NCBI GenBank assembly: GCA_043808235.1
Contig: JAZDFC010000035.1
Location: forward strand, 1 to 64,000
Reading direction: 5' to 3'
Length of the DNA stretch: 64,000 bases
From: JAZDFC01 sp043808235
Lineage (GTDB): Bacteria > Bacteroidota > Ignavibacteria > Ignavibacteriales > Melioribacteraceae
A model generated the notes under the pieces. That model had not been told where the DNA came from. It made no database searches and worked only from the letters and a program-made list of their open reading frames with translations. Positions within the stretch are counted from its first letter, which is position 1; each line of letters opens with the position of its first letter. Below are positions 16,921 to 25,808 of this stretch, in pieces. Position numbers and translations under genes: made by a program.

Positions 16921-18468
16921 CTATTTGAGAAGGTTCATCTTGATGACCTGGTACAATTCCTTCGATTGTGATGATGAATATACTTTCATCGCCATGAAAT
17001 ATACACCGCTGGATAAATTACGTGCATTCCATGTATACTCATACCGACCGGCATTAAAATCTTTATCAATTAACTCAGCAACTTCATTGCCCAATACATC
17101 ATGTACAGTTAGTATTATTTTACCTGCCTCTGGTAAGGTAAAACTGATTGATGTAGTAGGATTAAAAGGATTAGGGAAATTTTGATTTAGTTTAAATTCG
17201 TTTGGGAATAATTCTTCTGTATTAATGGATGTTTGAATATCGGGGAAGAATTCAACAGTTAAACTTCCGTAAATAGAAGCTAAACCGCTGCCGCCTAATT
17301 CAACATAGTTGTGTGCAACTGCATACAAAGAACTCAAACCTGCCGGTAAATCATAAACTTGTGTATGAGAAAACGGAATAGAATTTAGGTCATCGTCAAA
17401 TACCGATACACTTAAGTTGCCGTCATTTATGTTCCAATCATATTGATTACTTGCTGCAAGGATTAGCAAATCCCCAACAGATGGATAACAAACTCCATCG
17501 AAATGTACAAATGCCTTACCCGGTGTTTGCGGATTTATGTCTATCTGTCCAACTGCAACCAAATTCGTTCTCACATCAATAAAGGTCTCATTAATACCCT
17601 GATGTAAGAGCAGCGTATTGTCATTTGAAAGAGGAAAGTATTCAAGAGTAAGCATACCATAAACCGAAATTTGTCCGTTTCCATCCTCTTCGATTATGTT
17701 TTGAGCAATTGCATAAAAGGTATAATCACCCGGGAATACAGGATATAAGCGAGAATGTGAAAAGCTACGAGCATTGTATGAATTGTCCGGGACTTCAATA
17801 CCAATATTACCATCGTTCGGACTCCAATCTTGTTGATCACTCGCTGCTAGAATAATTAAATCGCCTAATGATGCATAACATTCTCCGTCAAAACGCAGAA
17901 GCACATTACCATCTTCCGGTATGGTAACATCTATTTGAGAAACAACTACCGGCGTTCCTCTAACGTTGAAATAAGGCTTTAAGATTGGTTGATATCGTAC
18001 AAATGGTTCTCCGCTTCGTTCCGGAAAGAATTTAACTGTTAAACTTGCATAAATAGCAGCCACACCGCTGCCGCCATAATCAACATAATTTTCAGCCACA
18101 GCGTAAAAGGTATCTATCCCGGCATTAACCCGGTAAACGCGTGTATGAGAAAACGTCCCCTGACTAACCGTTAAACTTGAATTTAAATAACCCACATTTC
18201 CACCATCCGGACTCCAATTTGGTTCATCACTTGCAGCAAAAACAATTCGGTCGCCAATGTCTGAGTGGCATTGACCGTTGAAATGAACCTCAACATATCC
18301 ATCCTCCGGTATGTCAACTTCAATCTCAGCGAGAATGACAGGATTGCCTCTCAAATTTATTCCTGTTTCCGAAATACGCTGATGCCATATTTGCGGTTGT
18401 GCAATTAATTCTACAACGGCGCCGAAGAGTACCATCAAAATCAAATAGTAATTATTTACCTTTTTCAT
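16921..18468 (-). CDS. T9SS cargo with three copies of an unrecognised ~120-residue beta domain
   Basis: A 515-residue protein. The signal peptide ends near LIAQPQIW. Three consecutive repeats (about 28-152, 157-280, 285-410) share NxRG/T-type openings, an F(D/N)GxCxxxxGD motif, AAS followed by W-x4-GN, FSHxxxY, and a closing FYA(V/I)A-x-N with SxYGxLTxEFFP. The conserved cysteine occurs once per repeat. I do not recognise the domain; a jelly-roll lectin-like fold is a guess. The C-terminus is a type A T9SS domain (NQNFPNPFNPTTSI, Phe for Tyr). Function unknown; an extracellular binding role is likely. Confidence 0.78.
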   Translation of the reverse strand: MKKVNNYYLILMVLFGAVVELIAQPQIWHQRISETGINLRGNPVILAEIEVDIPEDGYVEVHFNGQCHSDIGDRIVFAASDEPNWSPDGGNVGYLNSSLTVSQGTFSHTRVYRVNAGIDTFYAVAENYVDYGGSGVAAIYASLTVKFFPERSGEPFVRYQPILKPYFNVRGTPVVVSQIDVTIPEDGNVLLRFDGECYASLGDLIILAASDQQDWSPNDGNIGIEVPDNSYNARSFSHSRLYPVFPGDYTFYAIAQNIIEEDGNGQISVYGMLTLEYFPLSNDNTLLLHQGINETFIDVRTNLVAVGQIDINPQTPGKAFVHFDGVCYPSVGDLLILAASNQYDWNINDGNLSVSVFDDDLNSIPFSHTQVYDLPAGLSSLYAVAHNYVELGGSGLASIYGSLTVEFFPDIQTSINTEELFPNEFKLNQNFPNPFNPTTSISFTLPEAGKIILTVHDVLGNEVAELIDKDFNAGRYEYTWNARNLSSGVYFMAMKVYSSSQSKELYQVIKMNLLK

Positions 18469-18809
18469 TACGATCTCCCTTAACTTATATTTTTATATTT
18501 TACTTAAGTAAATTTATTTTAATAACTTGTTGATTATTATTCCTGTTAAGTTTTGCTTGGTTCATTTTGTACATCATCTATTTTTTTTGTTGTAATTAAT
18601 TTCTTAATTCAGCTAATAGATGCCGTTGAAATCGATTTTCCATAAATCAAATTTTATATGAAGTGAAGCATGTGACAGCAATCATTGATTGCTTTATCGT
18701 GGAATGAGAATAATAATGAGCGGTAATGATAATAAAAACAAAAAGATCGGCGCAATTAAACCGCACCGATCTTTAAAACAAAATCTGAAATTAATGCAAT
18801 TTTTCTCTA
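18469..18809. other. Gene-free stretch between the hybrid kinase gene and the T9SS gene
   Basis: No open frame of note on either strand. It holds the kinase terminator (18742-18774) and, at its right-hand end as read on the minus strand, the promoter region of the triple-repeat gene. Nothing else was recognised. Confidence 0.6.
18742..18774 (-). terminator. Intrinsic terminator ending the exopolysaccharide/kinase gene string
   Basis: 12-bp arms AAAGATCGGCGC and GCACCGATCTTT with one mismatch and a 9-base loop. Read on the minus strand it is followed by TTTTGTTTTTATT. Confidence 0.75.
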
Positions 18810-21800
18810 TTAGATGAAAACTCTTTCCAGTGTTTCAAAAACTTTAACCTGCATTATCGGTTTGGCAATAAAATCATTAAATCCAGCTTCAATAAATTTT
18901 AATCTATCGCCGGGTAACACATAAGCCGAAACTGCAATTAATGGAGTAGTTTTATATCCTGGCAAAGTCCTTATAATTCTTAATGCATCAAGTCCGTTGT
19001 ACTGCCCGGGTAAGTTGATATCGATAATAATAAAATCGTATTCCTTTTTCTTAATTAACGGAAGAGCTTTTTCAAAGGTCATTGCAAAATCGATCGCTTT
19101 AATACTTTTCATTTGCATTTTAAAAAGTATTTGGGAATCTACCTGATCTTCTATATACAAACATTTCATTTCTGAATAATCCATTTGCAGTTTAGCCGTC
19201 TCGATATTTACTTCTTTTCGCTTAACCGGCATTGGTTCGTAAGCAACCTCTTCAACATTCTTTTTAATTATTTTCTTAGGTTCATCTTCGGCAACCGGTT
19301 GTACTTCTCTCTTAACTGGTACTTGCAACTTTTTTTCCTTTGGCAACTCGACATCAGCTTGAGAAGAACGTGTACCGCGAACCGGAGTTTCCGTATGTTT
19401 AAATTCGGCATCCAAAACAACCGGGAAAATTAAAGCGTATTCAATAGGTTCATTCCCCTTCTCAATTATCTCAACCTTCACATTTAGAAGCTCCGCCAAT
19501 TTACGAGTTAATCTTATTGTAAAGCGTGAGATACCGGTGCTTTGCTTAACCTTACTTTCATCAAGTGTAAAAACATCCTTAAGCTCGGTCATTAATTTAT
19601 TTGAAATTGCAGCACGGTTATCTTTGATGCTTATCATAAATTCATCATTATTTCTTGCGTATGCAGACAGAAAGATTTTTTTCTGCTCGGTAATCTTGAA
19701 TGCAAATCTCAATAGCAACGAGATAAGAGAAATAAATTTTTGCTTGTCGCTAACGAACGCGAGTGAAGAAGATATTTTGCCGTAAGTTAATTCCTGGTTC
19801 TTTGCTTCTGCAATTTTTTTAATACTATTTTGGATTTCATCAATCAGTTCAACAAAGATTAATTTCTCAGCCTGAAGTTGGACTTTACCCAATTCAATAT
19901 GAGAGTATTCAACGGCAGTATCCATTATTTGAAGTAAGAGTTTTTGGTTCTCGCTGATTATCTGCGAAGCTTCTTTTTGATCATCACTCGGCTGCGCAAT
20001 ACTTTCAGTAAGCTCCTGTACAAATCCTACTATCACATTTATCGGAGTTAATATTTCATGAAATAGATTAGATAAAAATTCTGCATCAAGCGGTTGTTGG
20101 ATCGGCGGTTCTTTGTGTACGACAGTATGAATAATTTCTTTCGGTTTTTCCATAACAGTAATAGTTAAGTTAAATGAATCGACTTGCTGATTATATTCTA
20201 ATATCGGAGTAGAATTTAATTTCGCGTTTACTTCCTCATTTATGTTCTTTTTCAATTTAATTTCGAGTGTAGTTGAATCATGAGATTCCGAATTAAAAAT
20301 ATTCGAATTCACAACCGACCGGTCTTCATCACTAACAAGACTTAAAAACGATTTTTTATCAAGTTCTTCGTCCGTATAACCGAGCACCTCGCGCACACGT
20401 TTATTCGAAAAGATTATAAATCCATCTTTGTCAGTTATTATTATCAAATCATTTGTTTTTTCGAACGATGCTCTGAATAACTGCATTTTTTTATCAGAAT
20501 CTAATTTTTCAGTAATATCCCGCACAATATTTAGATGCGCTCTTTTACCTTTATAATCCAGCGTAATTTTACTCAACTCAACAAGAATGGAAATATTATC
20601 TTTCCGTTTGTGGCGCCAGGGGCCGGTAAATGCGCTCGTAATTGTTTTGCGTGCCGATGATTCAATTAGCGTTTGTATGTCTTCCGGGGCATATAAATCG
20701 GTCAGATCCATCTGAAGAAACTCATCCCTGGTATAACCGTAAAGTCTTAGCGCCGATTCATTGACGTCAAGAAACTTGAGATTTTCTATTTCATAAACGA
20801 ATATAGCCTCGGGGCTCGTGTGCATAATTATATCGTACATTTTGGCCTTCATCTCTGTTTGGGTTTGTGTTTCATCTTTTTTATAAATACTGATGTAGTA
20901 GCCTGAAAATTCTTCTCCGTTTTTTTGAATTTTATGAATAAGAACGTCTGTCAGCCCTAAATCGTTTTCAAATTCAAAAGGAAACTGGAACTCGCCGAAA
21001 TTTTCTTTCGATTCAAAATTGGATTGTATTTTCTTCAGAAATGTATTTCCGAAGATTTTTTCAACTGTGTATTTATTCACCGATTGTGCATCTTCAATTC
21101 CGAATAACTCGGCTGCCTTTTTACTGCACGTTACAATCTTATCGTTTTTATCTATTACAAAAAGAGGTTCGGAAAAATTATATACTGTTTCATGGTAATA
21201 GTAATAATGTTTTCTTAAGTCGGACCGATCAATTTCATTTGTCTGTGTGATCCCAACAAATGCAACCACATTATCGTCAATATCACTAAGCGGGAGTTGA
21301 ATAACCGAGATATTTTCATTCGGAGCGCCAACAAATCCGGGAATATCGATTACTACTGCTCTGCCAGTCTCTTTAATGTAAGATTCAACAGCAATAAACA
21401 TTTCGTTCATCGATTTAGGAATAAATTCCCCTTCATTCGCGCCTTCAAGTTTATTCACATTAGAATTTAGCATATGCGCAAACTTTGCATTTGCCAATAA
21501 ATATTCACGATTTGCGTCTTTAATCCATATCCCTTCATCCAATTCATCGAGGGCTTTACGAATTTTTTTCTTTGCAATGAATGTGAACGGGAAATCCTTT
21601 TTAATTTGTTCTATTAGTTCAAGAATTTTGGTATCGTCAATAATTGTTGAGATATCACCAATATGAATGGAAAACCTATCGGGAGTTTTTTGCACATCTT
21701 TTTTATCTTTAACCTGGATAGAGACAAAAAATTCTTTACTGTTTTTGTTCTTCAACGGTGTGATTACAAAACGAAATAATTTCCCTTTGCTTTTGGGAAG

Positions 21801-22043
21801 ACCGTAACTTAATTCTTCTTCAATTACCTTGTCGTATGTTTTGGCTTCGAGTATAAGTTTTTCGATGGCATTCGACGCATCCTCTTCAAAAAGATCGTAT
21901 ATAATCCCGCCGGATTGAGCTCCCGGTAAAAGTTTCAAAGAAGCTTCATTTAATTCAATAATCTTACCTGCCGCATCAACAACAATTGCAGGATTAAAGA
22001 TATTGTTTTTTACAATTCTCTCTATGTTAACATCATCTATCAT
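18810..22043 (-). CDS. Multi-PAS hybrid histidine kinase with degenerate ATP-binding domain
   Basis: A 1077-residue soluble protein with no signal peptide or membrane helix. About five PAS-type modules lie at 8-112, 165-270, 285-390, 402-512 and 522-632. A HisKA helix carries H662 in FHEILTPINV. The following HATPase region (about 760-878) lacks the expected landmarks: SLLLRFAFKIT where the N-box asparagine should be, and KDNRAAIS where the DxGxG box should be. The C-terminal receiver domain (957-1077) is intact: acidic pair E965/D966, D1008 in IIIDINLPG, K1061 in IAKPI. It lies 12 bp after the Fn3 lipoprotein gene in the same string. It may act as a sensor or phosphate acceptor, not a true kinase. 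Confidence 0.82.
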   Translation of the reverse strand: MIDDVNIERIVKNNIFNPAIVVDAAGKIIELNEASLKLLPGAQSGGIIYDLFEEDASNAIEKLILEAKTYDKVIEEELSYGLPKSKGKLFRFVITPLKNKNSKEFFVSIQVKDKKDVQKTPDRFSIHIGDISTIIDDTKILELIEQIKKDFPFTFIAKKKIRKALDELDEGIWIKDANREYLLANAKFAHMLNSNVNKLEGANEGEFIPKSMNEMFIAVESYIKETGRAVVIDIPGFVGAPNENISVIQLPLSDIDDNVVAFVGITQTNEIDRSDLRKHYYYYHETVYNFSEPLFVIDKNDKIVTCSKKAAELFGIEDAQSVNKYTVEKIFGNTFLKKIQSNFESKENFGEFQFPFEFENDLGLTDVLIHKIQKNGEEFSGYYISIYKKDETQTQTEMKAKMYDIIMHTSPEAIFVYEIENLKFLDVNESALRLYGYTRDEFLQMDLTDLYAPEDIQTLIESSARKTITSAFTGPWRHKRKDNISILVELSKITLDYKGKRAHLNIVRDITEKLDSDKKMQLFRASFEKTNDLIIITDKDGFIIFSNKRVREVLGYTDEELDKKSFLSLVSDEDRSVVNSNIFNSESHDSTTLEIKLKKNINEEVNAKLNSTPILEYNQQVDSFNLTITVMEKPKEIIHTVVHKEPPIQQPLDAEFLSNLFHEILTPINVIVGFVQELTESIAQPSDDQKEASQIISENQKLLLQIMDTAVEYSHIELGKVQLQAEKLIFVELIDEIQNSIKKIAEAKNQELTYGKISSSLAFVSDKQKFISLISLLLRFAFKITEQKKIFLSAYARNNDEFMISIKDNRAAISNKLMTELKDVFTLDESKVKQSTGISRFTIRLTRKLAELLNVKVEIIEKGNEPIEYALIFPVVLDAEFKHTETPVRGTRSSQADVELPKEKKLQVPVKREVQPVAEDEPKKIIKKNVEEVAYEPMPVKRKEVNIETAKLQMDYSEMKCLYIEDQVDSQILFKMQMKSIKAIDFAMTFEKALPLIKKKEYDFIIIDINLPGQYNGLDALRIIRTLPGYKTTPLIAVSAYVLPGDRLKFIEAGFNDFIAKPIMQVKVFETLERVFI

Positions 22044-22055
22044 AAATAAATCTAT

Positions 22056-23870
22056 CTATTGCCAGCTAGTTGTAACAGTAATTTCGTTTGAGTAATCCGA
22101 ATATCCGGAGGTGTAAACCGCTCTTACCCGGTAATTATAAACAGTACTTGCTTGTAATCCGTCATCGGTAACACGAACAGATCCGCCATCGAACGGACCT
22201 ACAAGAGCAATTTCCTGGCTTCGGTCATCAGCCCAGGTTTCCCATGAAAATTTTCTTACAAGACTATACGCAACTTCATCATCAAATGAATCCGGCCATT
22301 GAAGAATAATATAATTTGCCCCAATCTCATAGGCTTCAAGTGTGAATCCGGCAGTACCACTGGCTGTATTCACTTCTCCGGATTCAGAAAATAAACCGCC
22401 TTTTATAGCTCTTAATTTGAAATAATAAATTTTACTTGCATCAGGTACATCGATGAGTGCTGCTGTCTGATTAGTAAGATAAGTTTCGAAAAGCGCGTAT
22501 GTACCGTCCTTCCCTTCTTTCATCCAGAGCTGGAATTCTTCTTCATCATCCGAATTGTCGCTCCATACTATTCCATAATCATAAGGTGGATTCGAGACAA
22601 ATAACCGTAAATTTGTCGGTGCAGTTGGCGCAAGCGAAGGTACATATGCTGTATCCACATTTGAATACGCAGTCATAAATCCTTCCGTTGTATTATGCCT
22701 GGCGCGATAATAATAAATGTACGGCGCCGGAGGTTTCTGGTCAGTGTATGTATGGAAATCCGCTCCGGTTGAACCAATTACTTCAAAATTTCCTCCCTGA
22801 ATCATCCTTTCGACTTTTGTTCCTGTTTCGAACATTGTATTATCGTCCCAAGAAACAATAACATTTTTTGTGGACGGATCGAAAGTGGCTACTAAATTTG
22901 ATGGTCCTGGAATATCTATTCGATATGTTGTTACAGTAGCTACATTTGACCATTCGCCTACTGAAGTGCTTGTGAAAGCAGCAATTCGATAATCGTATGA
23001 TGTATTTGCGGTCAGTCCTTCATCCGTAAACTCGTTTATATTTGGACCAACATTACCAATTGGTTGAAAGTCATCCGCGTTTGATAATTTTCTTTGAATT
23101 TGATATCCCAATTCGTTGGTCGAGTTATCCAGCCATGACAAATAAACAGATGTAGCGCCGACTGCTGTAGCGCTTAAAATTCCGCCGGATACAAAAGTAT
23201 TTACTTCTTCGCTAAATTCTGAATATCCAAATTCATTGAACGCACGGAGCTTATAATAGTAATTTATCTGATCAGATAAACCGTATTCATTGATACTAAT
23301 GGTACTCGAATCGAGTGTTTTGTATTTTGCCCATTCGCCGTTATCACGGATTTTTTTCCAGAGTTCAAAACCGATTTCATTAAATGAACTATCTTCCCAA
23401 AATAGGTTAATAGAATTTGTATTAAACTTAGTTAACGTTAGGTTTCCCGGTCTGCGTGGCGGTTTATTGCTGTAAACCACGTAAATATTATCGATAGCAT
23501 CGCTTGATTTGTAAGTGCCATCAGCGTTATAAACGGTTATAAAATAACTTATGCGCGTATTCAACAACGAAGGATCAACATCGAGATAAATACTGGGATT
23601 ACTGCCGTCTTCATTCTGAGAAACGATACCAATAGGTTCACCATTGATAAATAGCTCATAATTTGCTAATCCCGGTCCACCGCTAACGTCCGCAGCTTCA
23701 TAAGTAACAAAGTTATCCTTAAGTTGAATCGTATCGCCTTTTGCCGGGCTAATCAATGTAATTGTCGGTTTCCCTGTCGATGAATTATCCACCAACGATT
23801 CTACACAACCGCCGGTAACAAGAGCTAACAAAAGTAGAACCGATGAAATTCTTTTAATTGCCTTATTCAT
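22056..23870 (-). CDS. Fibronectin type III lipoprotein in the exopolysaccharide locus
   Basis: A 604-residue lipoprotein (signal then cysteine 22 in LVTGGCVES). An N-terminal Ig-like domain (about 33-130, TITLISPAKGDTIQL) is followed by about five Fn3 domains, each with a pattern such as SINLFWEDSSFNEIGFELWK, then YYKLRAFNEFGYSEFSE. Fn3 arrays in bacteria often bind polysaccharide or serve as spacers. It lies between the deacetylase-like gene (15 bp gap) and the hybrid kinase gene (12 bp gap), so it is co-transcribed. It may hold or guide polymer at the cell surface; this is inference from context. Confidence 0.8.
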   Translation of the reverse strand: MNKAIKRISSVLLLLALVTGGCVESLVDNSSTGKPTITLISPAKGDTIQLKDNFVTYEAADVSGGPGLANYELFINGEPIGIVSQNEDGSNPSIYLDVDPSLLNTRISYFITVYNADGTYKSSDAIDNIYVVYSNKPPRRPGNLTLTKFNTNSINLFWEDSSFNEIGFELWKKIRDNGEWAKYKTLDSSTISINEYGLSDQINYYYKLRAFNEFGYSEFSEEVNTFVSGGILSATAVGATSVYLSWLDNSTNELGYQIQRKLSNADDFQPIGNVGPNINEFTDEGLTANTSYDYRIAAFTSTSVGEWSNVATVTTYRIDIPGPSNLVATFDPSTKNVIVSWDDNTMFETGTKVERMIQGGNFEVIGSTGADFHTYTDQKPPAPYIYYYRARHNTTEGFMTAYSNVDTAYVPSLAPTAPTNLRLFVSNPPYDYGIVWSDNSDDEEEFQLWMKEGKDGTYALFETYLTNQTAALIDVPDASKIYYFKLRAIKGGLFSESGEVNTASGTAGFTLEAYEIGANYIILQWPDSFDDEVAYSLVRKFSWETWADDRSQEIALVGPFDGGSVRVTDDGLQASTVYNYRVRAVYTSGYSDYSNEITVTTSWQ

Positions 23871-23885
23871 TTTTTAAAATCCCTT

Positions 23886-25601
23886 TTACTTTAATTTAAG
23901 GTAGGCTGTTTCGCCTGGTTCTAATTTAATAATATTCAAAAACAAATCATTGGTTGCGCCCCGAAAAAAAGTAAAGACATTTTTATTATCAATCGTACTC
24001 TGGGCATTAACAATATTTGAAAGCATAACGGAAACATTATTCACACCAATCTTATTTTTATTTTCGATTTGTATCTCGAAAGAATTTTCCTTTGATTTAT
24101 AAAGGTTCACGGCAATGTTTTCTTTCTTGGACCACCAATCATAAACTTCATCAAAAGTAGTTATCCAAATATCTTTATCCGAAAGTTTATCTATTACAGA
24201 TTCCATCACCTTTAGGCTGTTGGGATTGTTAAATGAATCCGAATCGAAGTTAAAAACATACAAACCGTTCTCCTCGTAAACTCTTTCAAAATCCATCAGC
24301 ATAGCCTCGGCAATTGTCCCGGCATCAGTATTTTTTTGCGCAGATAAAATTTCATCGAATGATAATCCGGTTTTGGGAATGCCAAGAATCTTTTCAAAAA
24401 TAAATTCCGGCACGCTTCGATCTTTATTCTCGTCGCCTATTAAAGTAGTTAATCCGAGTTTCCGCATTACTTTTATTGTATTATCATCATAATCCCAACG
24501 TACAGACTTAAGTGTAAAAACTTTTTTATTAAAGACGGTTTCGATATTCTGTTTTATATCCTGGAATTTGCTGTAAAGCAGATCGTAACTTTGTCCTTTA
24601 AATCCTTTGTTAAGATTTGTAAAAATACCGATATCATGTAAAGATAATTTATCAACAACTTCTTTTTTTGCAGGCGCATGAGATAAGAAGAATTGACACT
24701 TAATCTTCTTTGAATCAAAAATCCCGATGATTGAATTTAGATTTGCATCCGCATTATCCACATCGCACGAAAAAACAACTGCCGCTTTCTTATTCGAAGG
24801 CCATGCTGTAACTTCGCTTTTTGTTTTACCAAGCAGCCAGTCAATGGAATTAAGCATCAGCGTTTCAAAAATTTTCTTATATGGATTTGTTTTAATAACC
24901 GAATTCGTATCGAATCCAAACCACACAAATTTACTTTTATCCTCTTGGCCGTAAACAAATCCCGTGAATTTATTAAACGGAGTATATCCGGTTGTAAGTT
25001 CGTACTCGCTCCGCCAATAACCAAGGGATTGAACTCGATTTGAATTAGCTCTAACCGAAAGCGGATTTCTTCCCGTACGAATTTTCAATCGGAATCCACC
25101 CGGAACATTAAAACTTAATGGCGTATCTCCGCGAATTGTATGGAAGTAAGAATAACTATCTTTTGATATTTCACTTTCAATCTTAAGATCAAATTTTTTG
25201 GAAAGGACAGTATCTTCTCTTTCATCGCCGTCTTCATCAAAGTAGGCGAAGGCCCAGTTAAATAATAACGACCCTCCGCGGTTCAAATGTTTTTCAATGG
25301 AATCGAGAGCCTCGTCGCTGAGATATTTTGCATTCAAAACGATTACGAGATCGAAAGAATTATCGAGTTTGTCATCGACGCTTGTGTCGTCAATTACGGA
25401 ATAATTATAACGGTTGTTAAGCAGAAGCAGTTCAGTATCCGTAAATTCTTTACCTACCCACTCACCGCCTTTAAGATTTTTCTCAGTCTGGCTGGAATAA
25501 ACGAGTGCTATTTTCCCCGCAGGGTAAAGTAATGTAGTTGAGAATACGGCAATCAGTACTAAAGTAGTGTAAATTATTTTTTGAATTGAAATCCCTTTCA
25601 T
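23886..25601 (-). CDS. Secreted polysaccharide-deacetylase-like protein with GATase-like N-terminal domain
   Basis: A 571-residue protein with a signal peptide ending near YPAGK. Residues about 30-255 form a class I glutamine amidotransferase-like Rossmann domain (VIVLNAKYLSDEALDSIEKH, then GGSLLFNWAFA). From about 265 a NodB-type deacetylase fold follows, with VVFSCDVDN (D280, D282) at the catalytic Asp pair. The metal-binding HxxxH motif is replaced by HDIGIFTNLN, so catalysis is doubtful. A C-terminal beta domain ends the protein. The domain pair recalls PelA-type polymer-modifying proteins. It is a paralogue of the gene upstream, separated by 207 bp. Confidence 0.75.
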   Translation of the reverse strand: MKGISIQKIIYTTLVLIAVFSTTLLYPAGKIALVYSSQTEKNLKGGEWVGKEFTDTELLLLNNRYNYSVIDDTSVDDKLDNSFDLVIVLNAKYLSDEALDSIEKHLNRGGSLLFNWAFAYFDEDGDEREDTVLSKKFDLKIESEISKDSYSYFHTIRGDTPLSFNVPGGFRLKIRTGRNPLSVRANSNRVQSLGYWRSEYELTTGYTPFNKFTGFVYGQEDKSKFVWFGFDTNSVIKTNPYKKIFETLMLNSIDWLLGKTKSEVTAWPSNKKAAVVFSCDVDNADANLNSIIGIFDSKKIKCQFFLSHAPAKKEVVDKLSLHDIGIFTNLNKGFKGQSYDLLYSKFQDIKQNIETVFNKKVFTLKSVRWDYDDNTIKVMRKLGLTTLIGDENKDRSVPEFIFEKILGIPKTGLSFDEILSAQKNTDAGTIAEAMLMDFERVYEENGLYVFNFDSDSFNNPNSLKVMESVIDKLSDKDIWITTFDEVYDWWSKKENIAVNLYKSKENSFEIQIENKNKIGVNNVSVMLSNIVNAQSTIDNKNVFTFFRGATNDLFLNIIKLEPGETAYLKLK

Positions 25602-25808
25602 TTAATCACCATTTCCTATATGTAAAAATAATAAAGCGCTATCAATGAAAGAGAAAGAAAGTCGTGTAAAAATAGAAGTAAATCTTATTAACTTACATTT
25701 ATCGGCGGGTTCTGCAGTTGTCAGTATATTCACCGAATATTTCATGATGTTCAAATAATTATCTTACAAATAAAGTTCAAGTTAATAAAATACATTTTAC
25801 TTTTTCGT

